Source: Lepidodermella squamata
Lineage: Eukaryota > Gastrotricha
NCBI GenBank assembly: GCA_047495785.1
Contig: JBLDXI010000054.1
Span: 2,914,001 to 2,978,000 of the forward strand
Direction of reading: 5' to 3'
DNA length: 64,000 nucleotides
The first letter of the stretch is position 1. Each line of letters starts with the position of its first letter. Made by a program: the position numbers and the translations under genes. This document shows, piece after piece, positions 43,268 to 54,673 of the stretch. The notes under the pieces are model-generated. The model did not search any database. It was not told the origin of the DNA and saw nothing but the letters and a program-made list of their open reading frames with translations.

Positions 43268-44241
43268 ATGGACTTAATTCAACGGAGCGTGATCTTGCTT
43301 CAAATTTTGCTGTTTTCAGCTTTGAGGTAAGGCATTTAGGGTGTTTCTCAACCGTATTACTGCGCTTAGAGTGTTATGCTCCCCAAACATGGTTTATGAG
43401 GCATTTTGAATTACCCCGATTATAGTTACTACTATAAATTGAGTTGCAATAGCGGCATGGCACTCACAGAACGGTAATACGGTAACTATGGTACATCTTA
43501 GTCTAGATTTGCAGAGTCAAAGTCCAACTATTTTTTGCTTGGATGGTCGATATGATACGTAGCATCAATGGTGCTCGGCAGCACGCGATTCTTTGTTTTC
43601 CTTAATATTGCTTATGAAAAATCACAACTGCATATCCCTCCACCGTGACCGACCCAGCTAAACACAGTTAGACTGTGACACTGCAAATCTGGACGAGAAT
43701 GCTAGATATCTAAAGATTTTCTAATTTTCACAGCTGGATAACGAATTATGATTTTGACATCGTCTACAGCGATGACAGCAACAATACAGAACTGCTGTGC
43801 CAATGGAGATATTGGAATCTGCTACGGCATCTCCGACAGATGCATCTCACCAAAATGGAAGAAATGTACAACAAATTGTACATGCTAGAAATGGCAGAGG
43901 CTGCGATGGCTTGCCCAAACATCCGCTACATTTTAGACGAGCATCTGCTTAAATTGAAGAAATACGCCAAGATAAGACGGAAGCTCAACTCGAAACTATC
44001 TGTTCTTCAAGGTGATAAGTCGAACAAGGTTATCTACTTCCCGAACGTAGATCCCACTGAAGAAATGGCTCAAGTTGCCTTTCATCACATTCATTGGACT
44101 GATCGAGAGATACGGAGTCATTTATGGACGTCGTGGCAAGTTTATAATTTCTTTCTCAACAGAATGGAACATCATCCTCTTGCTGCTGATATTATTTTCG
44201 GACTTCTTACAATCTTTCTAACTAAAGTGATTTTCGCATGA
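43268..44241 (+). CDS. Unknown membrane-tailed protein, copy 2
   Basis: Exons 43268-43326 and 43734-44241 encode 188 aa. The 407-nt intron is far longer than most here. Exon 1 is a clean signal peptide or anchor (MDLIQRSVILLQILLFSALS). The remainder parallels copy 1: LLCQWRYWNLLRHLR, MAEAAMACPNIRYILDEHL, HHIHWTDREIRSHLWTSWQ, NFFLNRMEHHPLA and a hydrophobic tail (DIIFGLLTIFLTKVIFA). Shared cysteines are only those in CQW and MAC. The stop codon TGA (44239-44241) overlaps an in-frame ATG of the downstream open frame, and the next gene's probable start is 53 bp away. Confidence 0.75.
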
Positions 44242-44294
44242 AATCTATACCTGTAGTTAACCTTTTTTCCAATTCCAATTTTAGATTTGTTAAA

Positions 44295-45227
44295 ATGGCT
44301 GGAAAAGTTGTGGTTGTTACTGGAGCCAATAAGGGATTAGGCTTTGCTATTGTCAAGCTGCTCCTTCAACAACATCCAGATTGGAAGGTTCTTTTGTGCT
44401 CGCGAAATCAAGAGCGTGGCGAAAACGCTGTGAGCAAGTTGAAGAACGATTTCGGCCTAACAGCTCACCTTCGAATTCTCGACATCGACTCACGAGAATC
44501 CATCCTTGCGTTTAAAAAGTCAATCCAGCAGGAATTTCCTGATGGGATTGATATACTCATCAACAACGCTGGCGTGTTCTTCGACATCAAAGACCCGAAC
44601 AGTGCGGAGTTTAAGTTTAACCTAGAAAATGTCCGCGCGACTTTGGCGACTAATTTTTTCGGAGTCTACAACGTTTGCGAAGAACTGATACCCCTTCTGA
44701 AGAGCGATGGCAGAGTTATCAATGTCTCCAGCCGTCTTTCGCAAATTATCTTCTCCCATTGCGACGATTCTCGTAAAACGAAAATCAGGGATGTGAAAAC
44801 GCTTAAGGAAACGTTTGACATGATGGCTGAGTTTCGAGATATGGATCCGGCGAAATACGCCTCGGATGGATGGATGAAGAACCCCCCTGAAATGGACTGT
44901 TTACCAGGTTACCCGCTTGGCATTTGTCTGGCTTATGGTGTCTCTAAAGTTGGAGTGAATTTGCTGACGAAAATCTACCAAGAGCAGTTCGACCGAACCC
45001 CTGGGTCGGAAAGGCGGACGATCAGTGCAATGTGCCCTGGCGATGCAGCTACTGACATGGTACCTACTGCGAAGAATTCAGCCGAATTTAGCGCTGACAC
45101 TGTCATCTACCTAGCCTTGCAGCCGGATGACGAAAGGTACCGCGGGAAATTCTTGGCCGAACGCAAAGTTATGGATTTTTTCGAAATGACGAGTGAGGAA
45201 TACGATGATTTACTGAAACTTATGTAG
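44295..45227 (+). CDS. Carbonyl reductase-like short-chain dehydrogenase
   Basis: A 310-aa, single-exon classical SDR that reduces carbonyls with NADPH in the cytosol. The Rossmann motif TGANKGLG is at residues 10-17. NNAG, the catalytic Ser (INVSS) and the catalytic YGVSK follow in order. The long insert before the active-site Tyr (with PPEMDCLPGYPL), and the overall length, fit CBR1/CBR3-type enzymes. ATG 44295 is preferred to 44238 because it starts exactly at MAGKVVVVTGANKG and lies just after a TTCCAATTTTAG acceptor-like sequence. That sequence, with the 53-bp gap to the upstream gene, would fit trans-splicing of a downstream cistron. Confidence 0.92.
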   Translation: MAGKVVVVTGANKGLGFAIVKLLLQQHPDWKVLLCSRNQERGENAVSKLKNDFGLTAHLRILDIDSRESILAFKKSIQQEFPDGIDILINNAGVFFDIKDPNSAEFKFNLENVRATLATNFFGVYNVCEELIPLLKSDGRVINVSSRLSQIIFSHCDDSRKTKIRDVKTLKETFDMMAEFRDMDPAKYASDGWMKNPPEMDCLPGYPLGICLAYGVSKVGVNLLTKIYQEQFDRTPGSERRTISAMCPGDAATDMVPTAKNSAEFSADTVIYLALQPDDERYRGKFLAERKVMDFFEMTSEEYDDLLKLM

Positions 45228-45735
45228 TAAAATGGTAATAACTGTAGGCTGGAAGGAAAACATGAAATAAAGTATCATAAATTATTATTAATTTCACGTT
45301 ATAGCAACGCAATCATCTCATTATGCGCTAGTTATATATTGTCTCATGCAGCAAATGTGAGAGATACCTATTCAAACCGGTTACATCTTCTAAGATTTAT
45401 TGTCATCTATCGAATGCTTGAAACGAGATGCTTGCCGCCAATATCTATGCCAACTCTGCCATTCAAACCTGACATTGAACTTACATCATTAGTTGTTTTA
45501 TTCCGTCTTGGAAGACAATAAATTACGCTATTTCAACCCTCGCTGCCCTTTTCCGCACGCCCCTCGATGTAGAATGTTCTCGAAAGTCCACGTTTTCAAG
45601 TTTATAAAATTATCGATCTGAAACCAATTTTCCGATGCTTCAATTCACAAAAGTGCATCAGCAAATAAATAATTTATTGAGAACCAAAATCCGGCTTCTG
45701 CCGTTGAGAGTTTGAACACTAGGCAATTAGCTATA
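45228..45735. other. Intergenic spacer
   Basis: A polyadenylation signal for the SDR gene lies at about 45268 (AAATAAAGT). Nothing else was recognised up to the next receptor gene. Confidence 0.4.
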
Positions 45736-47018
45736 ATGTTGCTTTTATACTTCTTACTTTCGATCAGCCAGGCTGTTAATTCGGAAGACAGTGTCCAGAC
45801 ACAAATTTTGAAGGAATGCCGCTTCATTTCCTCTGTCAGCCATCCGCTGGATAACAATAGAACTGCAGAGCCGATTCCCACGAGAGCTGGGTTTGGCTAT
45901 CGACGACTAGTTGGCGTAGACGATAGGGAAGAAAAAATTATGATCAATGGCCTTTTCTTTGTCGAATATCAGCTCAACTGCCTCCGTGAGAAAGCGCTCG
46001 CTTACAATCGAACCCGGAATGTGCCAGAGTTTTGGACGATCTCGAAGAATCTGGACGAGCTTTGGCGCCCATATTTGGGCCTTGAAAATAGCCAAGAGGA
46101 CTACGCTATGAATCAATTCATCACATCATCCATCACCGTTTTCCCATTTCAAGGAAAAATCTACCACAACTTCGTTGGAGAATTCATCGTCTTCTGCGAC
46201 ATGGATTTCAAAAAGTTGGAATAATTTCATTGCATGAACTCTGTATGAACTCTTCTTGTTAGGTTCCCATCCGACTCACAATTTTGCATGCTTTCCATTG
46301 AACTCTGGCTTGACAATAGATCTCTGTCTATGGAGTCGATTTTCAGCTTCATCCAACCGAGTAGCTTAGGACTTAAGTCAAAGAACACCGGATGGAATTT
46401 TGTTGGTCGCTCAGAGAATTTTGCGATTAAGCCATATGCTTTGCAAACGAATTACCACGTTTTCATGTTCTGCTTTAACATCGAGCGTGAGGCGAGCTAT
46501 TACATTACAAATATCATAAGCCCTGGTTTCATGCTGCTTCTAACGCAATTCGCAGGTGGCTTCCTTCCAGCAGATGCTCCGGAACGTGCAAGGTAAACAT
46601 CGCTTTATTCAGTTAGATTTACCAAAATTCTAACTTTAACGCTGGCTTTAGCTTCGCCGTGACGGTTATGCTGAGTTTTACGATTACCCAAGGCCAAGTC
46701 CTGGAGAATTTCCCGAAGTCATCAGCTGAAATTCTGCTCTCCAATTCAGTTTTTGCACAAATGGCGTGTGCTTTGTTAATCACAGCTTACTCAGCCATAA
46801 TGAGTGCCGTTTGTGACTCTGATCCTGATTACAGCCAGCGTTTCGTTCGAATGAAATGCACCGCGAAGCCGCTTAAATTGCGCCTGGTTCGCCTTGTGGA
46901 CATTTTGTTTTTCGGTTCAGTTGCCCTTGTATATGCGATGTTTTCATTGCTATACATCACACCCTACTATTTCCCTATCTATCCGCAAAACTCAACCCGA
47001 CTATGTGGCTCTCCTTGA
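45736..47018 (+). CDS. Cys-loop ligand-gated ion channel subunit, group G gene 1
   Basis: Exons 45736-46214, 46263-46592 and 46652-47018 encode 391 aa. ATG 45736 starts the signal peptide (MLLLYFLLSISQAVNS). The ECD is divergent: KECRFISSVSHPLDNNRTAE, LDELWRPYLGLENSQEDYAM, so WRPY replaces WRPP and ENSQED replaces NSRxDYG. The Cys-loop is C-DMDFKKFPSDSQF-C across a 48-nt intron. M2 is PERASFAVTVMLSFTITQGQ, with Glu at -1' and Leu at 9'. The M3-M4 loop (about 30 residues) has KCTAKPLKLRLVRLVDI. Unlike the other groups there is a tail of about 18 residues after M4 with a Cys (NSTRLCGSP). Confidence 0.87.
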
Positions 47019-47639
47019 GAGTATGCCTGTAGATGTCTGCAGATGGAAGGGCAAGCCAGATGAATGAAATGACCATTTTACTTTATTTCATTTGCTTGAT
47101 AAAATGCACAAAAATGATAAAAATAAAGAAACGCATACATCCTATGTCCTGTAGGGAATAAGCCTCACGAGGCTCGGTTTAGCCTGAAAGCAAGGCACCT
47201 ACCCATTGCATCACCATCAATCCGATGGCATACATCTTTGCCGTCCTCATCTGTTGCTGCTACGAGGTTCGATCCACATGTCATCAAGAGTATTTGGGAT
47301 TTTCGAAATAAAACACCGATTAACCGAATTGAAACACCGATAAAACCTATTATTAAACTGAGCTGGATCATGACCCTGAAAAATAAATTTTTCCAGTGAC
47401 TCAAAATTCCTTTGTAGTTTCCAAAAAATTTCCTTCGTTGACTGCTTGCAACCGGCTTGGAATATCATGGTCTCGTCAGTCTAGTTTTTCGAGTTTGAAA
47501 AATAAAATTGATCAAAACCACTTTGCAGCGATTCAAAGTGGATGCGTTTTGTATGGCTTATGTGTATTAATAATTTATCGAAAAGTGATAAAATACTGGC
47601 AAGAGTTGAATTACGCCCGAAATATACAGACACAAAAGG
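47019..47639. other. Intergenic spacer, no gene
   Basis: The AATAAA-containing 3' region of the previous gene is near 47121. Short frames here lack any family signal. A GGTTCGATCC word (about 47267) resembles a tRNA B box, but no cloverleaf can be drawn around it. Confidence 0.4.
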
Positions 47640-48925
47640 ATGATCAACGTTTTAGCTTTTTATTGCTTATTGGCATTCAGCCGCTATCTTAGTGCGCAAG
47701 ACAGTGTTCAGACACTGATTTTGAAAGAATGTCGCTTCGTTTCCTCAGTCAGTCATCCACTTGATAACAACAGAACGGCCGAGCCCATACGTGCTCGTGC
47801 TGGGTTCGGCTATCGTCGGCTAGTCGGAGTCGACGACAGGCAAGAGAAGGTTATGATTAATGGTCTCTTTTTTGTGGAGTATCAACTTGACTGCCTGCGT
47901 GAGAAAGCGATCGCTTACAATCGAACTCAAAACGTCCCAGAGTTTTGGACAATCTCCCGGAATCTCGACGATTTTTGGCGCCCATATTTCGGACTTGAAA
48001 ATAGCCAAGAGGATTACGCCATGAGCCAGTCCATCACTTCTTCCATCACCGTTTTCCCGTTCCAAGGAAGGATTTCACACATTTTCGTTGGTGAATTCGC
48101 TGTGTTTTGTGACATGGATTTCAAAACGTAATTAGTTTATTTCAAGAAGGATTGTGTGACTGAATTATCCGATTTTCCAGATTCCCCTCTGATGAACAGT
48201 TCTGCATGATTTCCATCGAGCCTTGGTTGGACAACAGATCTCTTTCGGTAGAATCTATATCAAGCTTTATCCAGCCAAGCAGTCTCTCAGTTAAGTCTAA
48301 AAACACTGGGTGGCTTTTGATGAGTCGTTCGGAAAATTTCGCAATCTTGCCATACGGTTTGCAGACAAATTACCACGTTTTCATGTTTTGCTTCCAAATC
48401 AAGCGGGAATATGGCTATTACGTTTCTAACATCATCCTGCCTGGTTTTATGCTACTTTTGGCAGCATTTGCGGGAGGATTCCTGCCGCCTGATGCACCAG
48501 AAAGAGCAAGGTAAAACCGACAATCACTCTGCTGTGATCAATTTAATTGATCTCTTTTCAGCTTCTCTGTAACAGTCATGCTAAGTTTCACGGTAGTTCA
48601 AGGTCAAGTCCTGGAAAATTTTCCCAAGTCATCGGCCGAATTTTTGCTGTCAAGTTCTATTTTTGCGCAAATGGGCATCGCTTTCTTCATCACAACTTAT
48701 TCAGCTATAATAAGTGCCGTCTGTGACTCCTATCCGAGTTACGTCGAGCGTTTTGTTCACCTGAAGTGCATGGCCAAGCCGCTGAAGTTACGTGTCTGCC
48801 GCCTGGTTGACATTTTGTTCTTCACTGCAGTTGCGATCGCATTCCTGATTTTCACCTTCAGCAACACCACTCCCGAAACTTTTGATTTGAAACAAAACTC
48901 AACCATGAAATGTGGCTCGCGTTAA
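47640..48925 (+). CDS. Cys-loop ligand-gated ion channel subunit, group G gene 2
   Basis: Exons 47640-48127, 48181-48510 and 48562-48925 encode 393 aa. The leader is MINVLAFYCLLAFSRYLSAQ. It is a close paralogue of the gene at 45736: shared KECRFVSSVSHPLDNNRTAE, LDDFWRPYFGLENSQEDYAM and the Cys-loop C-DMDFKTFPSDEQF-C. M2 is PERASFSVTVMLSFTVVQGQ, with Glu at -1' and Ser at 4'. The C-terminal tail after M4 again ends with a Cys (STMKCGSR), a feature found only in this pair. It is the last receptor gene of the array. Confidence 0.88.
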
Positions 48926-49116
48926 ACGGATTAACATTAATCAGGGTTATTTCATCATACTCAGTCCTGTCGATTGTGGGTCAAAATTTGGTTGTAATGA
49001 GATAACACATGATGATTTTTTATCTTATCTTAATTTCCACAGACTCGACCCTCCATTACGCAGCTCCTTTTCTACTAGATTATAAGCAAATTGTAATTCG
49101 TTAGAATCTAATAAAA

Positions 49117-51193
49117 ATGGCACAGCGTGATGTTTCAATTGAAGTCGACAAAGCGACTCACAATGCTTCAGGGTCTTACAGCCGGTTCCATGAGGTGGAC
49201 GAGAAGGAGCAACGCAAATGGCGAAAGATAATCGTTTTATTCGGAATAATATTCGTTATTGGCTTGATAATCGTCGCAGCTGTCTCAGCTACAACAATTA
49301 TCAAATCCTTACCCGTGAAGAGGACAATTCATTTCCCGGTTTCTGACGAGAAACTGAACTCATTTACCGTAGCCGCTGCAGCTGCAGATGCCGGCGAGTG
49401 TTCTAAAATTGCGAAGGACATCATGCAGAACGAGAACGGAACAGCAGTGGACGGCGCGATTGCCGCTGCGATTTGCACCGGGGCTTTCAATATCTATGCT
49501 GCGGGAATAGGCGGCGGCTTTATGATGACCTTCTGGAACCAAACTGAACAGAAAGGTTACACAGTGAATGCTCGCGAGGTCGCTCCATTAGGCTCATCGC
49601 AAGATATGTTCGATAGAGCATCTTCTGTGATTGGCCCATTGTCCATTGCAGTTCCAGGTGAGATTGCTGGTTACTGGGCTGCCCATCAGCGCTTTGGCAG
49701 GGCTCCCTGGGCGAGTTTGTTCCAGCCCACTATCAATATTTGCCGCAAAACGGGAGTTGTCGTATCGAAAAATGTTGCGAATGCTGTTCGTATCGCCATG
49801 GACCGAATTAAAGATGCAGAAGATCCTAAACCCTACGCAAGTCTCATGTAACTGAATTTGACATGTCCGGTTATTTCTTAATCATTGGCTTATCTATCTA
49901 GGCAATTCCTCTACAATAAAGAGACTGGGACGTTTTACGCCGCAGGTGACACCTTTCGTTGCCATGAATTAGCCAACTTTCTCGAGCGAATTGCCGAATC
50001 TACTGGAGATGATTTTTACACTGGCGCTCTGGCTCAAGATGTGTTAGCCGATCTTGCCGAGTTTGGCGCGCTCGTCAACGCAACTGATCTCGCAAATTAT
50101 CAGCCTGTTATAAGCGACCAGCCGTTAGATGTCGAAGTTGAAGCTGGCATCTATCGAATGATCTCCACCCGGCCTCCAGGGAGTGGCGCAATCTTAGGCT
50201 TAATCCTCAACATCATGACTGTGAGACGCCCTCTTTTTCAAGAAGTCGGATTAATGTTTCAATATTTCTTTTTTCCAGACTTACCAGCTTGATTTTGAAG
50301 CGAGTCAGAACACTTTGACTTACCATCGCTTTGTCGAGACCCTCAAATTCGCCTACGGCCAACGAATGCTGCTTGGCGATGAAGCTTTTAATCCAGAGGT
50401 AGTTGATCTTGTCAACTCACTGATCACGGTTGAAACGGCTGATGAATTCCGAGCCAAAATCAATGATTCAATGACTCAGCCGACAGCTTTTTACCTGCCG
50501 AATATGGTGGACCGGGTTGCGGACCACGGAACTTCTCACATTTCTGTTATGGATTCAGAGGGAAATGCTGCCTCCTTAACTAGCACAATCAACAATGAGT
50601 AGGTTTCAATTCGCACTTCGCCCTGGATAACTATTTTTTTATTCGTGTTTTCCTTTCCAAGGTTTGGAAGTGGCATTATGGGATCGAGGACTGGCGTAAT
50701 TTTCAACGATCAGATGGATGATTTCTCGAAACCAAATCAGCCTAATGAATACAACCTGCCCCCAAGCCCTAGGAATTACATAGAGCCTGGAAAGAGACCG
50801 CAGTCCTCAACTTGCCCAGCTGTGGTCCTCGTTCCTCTCGACCTTGAGAAGGGTACGTGGAAGGTCGGCCTAGTCATCGGGGCATCCGGTGGTTCTAGAA
50901 TCACCTCTGGAACGGCCTACGCTGCCATGAGAAACCTTTGGTTCTCAGAGGACATGAAAATGTCCATTGACGCCCTGCGTTTGCATCATCAACTGATCCC
51001 AGAGGTGCTTCGCTACGAAAACGACATGCCGCCTAAGATTTTGAATGATTTACGCGCAAAGGGTCATATCAATCAAACTGTTTATGATGGAACCATTTCA
51101 GCCGTCCAAGCTATTTCCATTTCTCCGGCAGACGGTTCTAAACTGCCATTCTCGGATCCTAGGAAGCAGTACGCATATCCTGATGGTTATTGA
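49117..51193 (+). CDS. Gamma-glutamyltransferase
   Basis: Exons 49117-49847, 49902-50220, 50279-50598 and 50662-51193 encode 633 aa. It is a type II membrane enzyme of the cell surface that cleaves the gamma-glutamyl bond of glutathione and transfers the group. The cytoplasmic tail is about 40 residues and the anchor is IIVLFGIIFVIGLIIVAAVS. The propeptide maturation site is DHGTSHISVM, where Thr becomes the nucleophile. It is followed by GNAASLTSTINNE-FGSG, the family signature joined across the last intron. GIGGGFMMTF and an RPPGSGA loop (substrate carboxylate region in the family) are also present. Length is slightly above the usual roughly 570 aa because of the longer tail. Confidence 0.93.
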
Positions 51194-51446
51194 ATTCGAT
51201 GAACTCGATTAGGCCTTTGATTTGATGAATAATGCGAAATAAAATGGGCAGTTTTGAGAAAATGTTTCTACAGTCTTCTGTCTACTTCTACGGAAGACGT
51301 GATTAATTAGTACCTCGTGACCTTTGCAATAGTAATATTTCAGGGGCAACAACAGCCGATAATACCCCTAATTACCTGAATCTTCGAGAGTATAATTTTA
51401 TTTGCTGTTGCGAAAGCGCTAAAACTAAGGTACTTCTCAACAGGAA

Positions 51447-54209
51447 ATGCAATTCGTTATCATGCTTAAGGCAAGCGTGTTGCTAAGTTTTTTCATGCAT
51501 GTCTGCGCTCTCATAGATGAAGCCTTGATTCCACTTGCACAAACATCAGCATTTCAAAGGCAAGCTTCCATAAACAACAGTTCGATGCCTAAATACGTTG
51601 CTTCGCTCCTTTCCTACAAAAACGACCAGCCGACGCGAACCAAATTGATCACCGTGGAAGCATCCATCAGCTACAGCGGGGCTACACCTCTTGGAGCTTT
51701 GTGCACTAAAGCCATGGAATTGGCCCTAGATCGATTGCGATCTGATTCTAGCTGGATGTCTCAATATGACCTCGCATTCGAGCTACTCGACGATAAGGTG
51801 AAGAACAAGTAAATTACTCTCTTTAGTTTAATTACTCTTTTGCGCCCATAGTGTGACGATGCTGTTGCTATTGGGAAAATGATTCCAGCTTTGAGAGGGA
51901 TTACTGATAAAAAATCTTTCAAAATACCACTGAGCATCGGCTTGGGATGTGCTGCTAAGGCTCAAACTGTTATCGGCGAATCATTGAAATACTTTAACTT
52001 TCAACATGTAAGGTGACTTGATCTGATGTAACCGGTTGTCTATATTTTTCTAATTACAGATCGACGCTATCCAGCTCGATCCGGAGCTATTTCTCGATCG
52101 GTTACGCTTCAGTTCATTTCACGCATTGAGTGATCGAGGTGACAGCACATGGATAGCTCTGATCGAGTTCATCAAAGTCATGAAGTGGCGGAAAATTGCC
52201 ATTTTGTCCGATAAATTTACCTTTTACGACGCGGTAAGATTCATCAGACTCTTACGTTATATCGCAAAACGTCATTTTTGACCTAGGTCGAACGGGTGCT
52301 GATCGACATGCTCCGCAGCAACAATATATCAGTGGTATGGCTGGGTAAAGTTTCGCATGACTCAGTTGATGGGGACGAAATGAGCACGTCATTGTCCGAG
52401 ATGATCGTTAACGACCCGAGAATTATTCTAGTACATTCGAACCTCGCCACCGGGAGAGCGTGTTGGCTGCATAGATACGGCCTTCACGGACCGTACTACG
52501 TCGTCTTTTTCTTCTACTGGACAAACATTTACCCTAATCCCGAGGTTCCTAGCAATATGAAAGATTGGTGCTCAACTAATATGATATCAGAGGTAGGAAC
52601 AAGACGTTGCTTATTCGATGTTAAAATTTCAGATTCGATAAAAGGTTCTTGAAAGCGCGATTCTTCTCGGTCCTGCATCATTATCGGACACTTCCGGGTC
52701 AAACTTCACGGGCCTTTCCGGGCATGGTTTCGACTTTTTGATACGGAGGGCTGTAATCAACGCATCTGACTACCCTCTGTGGAGTTATTGGCGCAAGCAA
52801 TGCTACGACATAGCGCTTTTCACTGGGTACCTTCTCAATACAACAGAGAACCTCCTTAAAAAAGGTTACAATAATTGCCCTATAATTTTACTCATTAAGA
52901 ATTAAGATTGGTACTCTTTTTGTAACATATCAGGACATGAAACCTTAGGTGACTGGATGGTGACGTCTGATAATTTCAAGAACAATGGCGGGCATTTTTC
53001 ACATTTTATCCATCAAGCCATCTCCGCTACCAAGTTGCGTGGTCAAAAAAGCGTCTACGACTTTGATGATAGGGGCATCTCAGAAGGATTTACCCCGATT
53101 ACGTTCTCACAATACCATTCGATTGATGGACAAGCCGTTGCGGAGACTATCGCAGTCTTCACTCCAAACTCTCAACCACTGCTACAGATACTCTATGACA
53201 AGTTCCGATGGCACACACATGACGGGCTCCCGCCAGATGACGAAGTCTTCATTGTCGATAAGTCAGTTCCTCCAATGTCACAGTATGGTGTCGGCATTCT
53301 CATCACAATTTCTGCAGCAATCCAAGCTACCACTTTATCGATCTTGATCCCACGAATTCGGAACTTATTTTCTTCTAGGATAAAGTTCAACATCAATAAG
53401 GACATCAAAATTAGAAAAGACGAAATCTTAATGATGATGGGTAACATGATAATGCTTAGCATGGTTTATGCACTACCGCTGGATGAAACCCAACTTATCA
53501 ACCAAAGATGCAATGCGATTGCTGTGACTTTCTTGCTGGGCTATTCCATTTCAATCTTCTCCTATTGCATGAAGATAGAGCTTCAGTACCAAGCCAAGAA
53601 TGGAGTGTTGATTCAGAAACGAATTACACTCAAAACACATTACTTTAGCAATGATTTGGATCGCTGTACCGAGTACGCTTCGAAGCCAGCTTTGACTTCT
53701 ATTGGTCTAATGGCTTTTTCGCAAGGTGTTTTGCTCATTCGTGGAATCGCATGCGGTCACTACATACGGGCTTCCGAGAAGCGGAGGAGGGCAACACTTC
53801 AAGTGAGGATTTTATTATGCTATAATTATTACATTTTAAATGAAATTCAAATTTTCAGCGAATTAACATTAGGGGTAAAATTCGAGAATTCAAGGAAATT
53901 GCGAATGACATGAAATTCACCTGCTTTGGTATCGACTACATCGCGGTTGTGCTGATAGGTGGATTCGGTTTGGCAGCTTTGTTTTACGAAAGTTCTTCGA
54001 TCATTCTGGCATGTACTACCTTTCTTCTAACAATTCTGACTACTTCATTCTCTATCATTAGCAAGGTTTGTTGTCCAGACAATATGGTTTCTCTTCATCA
54101 ATTTTGAATGTCTTTTTTCGAACAGTTCCACCGCAAAAAGCAACCTGATCTCAAACCTGGGGCAAAACTTGGTCTCATTCATATGAAAAGCCCGAATGTG
54201 AAGGTCTGA
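51447..54209 (+). CDS. GABA-B-like class C GPCR, copy 1, lacking one membrane helix
   Basis: Eight exons: 51447-51797, 51852-52007, 52060-52233, 52287-52592, 52645-52864, 52934-53802, 53859-54065, 54126-54209; 788 aa. It has a signal peptide and a Venus-flytrap ECD (ISYSGATPLGALCTKAMELA, CDDAVAIGKMIPALRG, WLGKVSHDSVDGDEM). A linker WHTHDGLPPDDEVFIVDK matches the GABA-B W..(G)xPPxD pre-TM1 motif. Compared with copy 2, a stretch of about 37 residues containing TM4 is missing between QYQAKNGVLIQKR and the second extracellular loop. Only six helices remain, though the loop cysteines (NQRC, DLDRC) are kept. The coding frame is open throughout. Confidence 0.8.
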
Positions 54210-54673
54210 CCAGGAAATTAAAGTTATTCTTGAAGCTTAGTGCCGCGAATTTCATGCGAAAATGGCGAACGATAAGAGTTTTTTATTATGGTGGAAAAGA
54301 AATAATAAATTCTCAATTTCCAAATAAAACTCGAAAATTTTGCTTTCAATCAGTCCTAAGGTTGCGAAGCCTTGACTTTTAAATGAAATCGGTCTACTAA
54401 ACAAGTATAGGGCTTGCAATTTAGCCTACAACGTGTTAACTGGTCACGTGATCAAATGAGATCAAGCTAATATTTGCCGCACCTACAACGAACTTGAAGG
54501 CCTGGCGTTTCGATTGTCCATAATGCGGACTTTTCGTGCTGTTCTTAATATTTTCCCAATTATCGGCTAATTGAATTCGCAGTTCACAGTCGTTGCGCGG
54601 ATGAGTTGTAATTTGCATGACACTTCATGGCGATATTCTTAGTTTTCAATAGCTAGGTATTCAGTTTACAAAA
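54210..54673. other. Intergenic spacer
   Basis: Between the two GPCR genes there are an AATAAA signal region (about 54298-54330) and AT-rich sequence. No additional gene was recognised. Confidence 0.4.

Noticed and set aside
47255-47280. tRNA B-box-like GGTTCGATCC
   Set aside because: No acceptor, D or anticodon arms can be paired around it.
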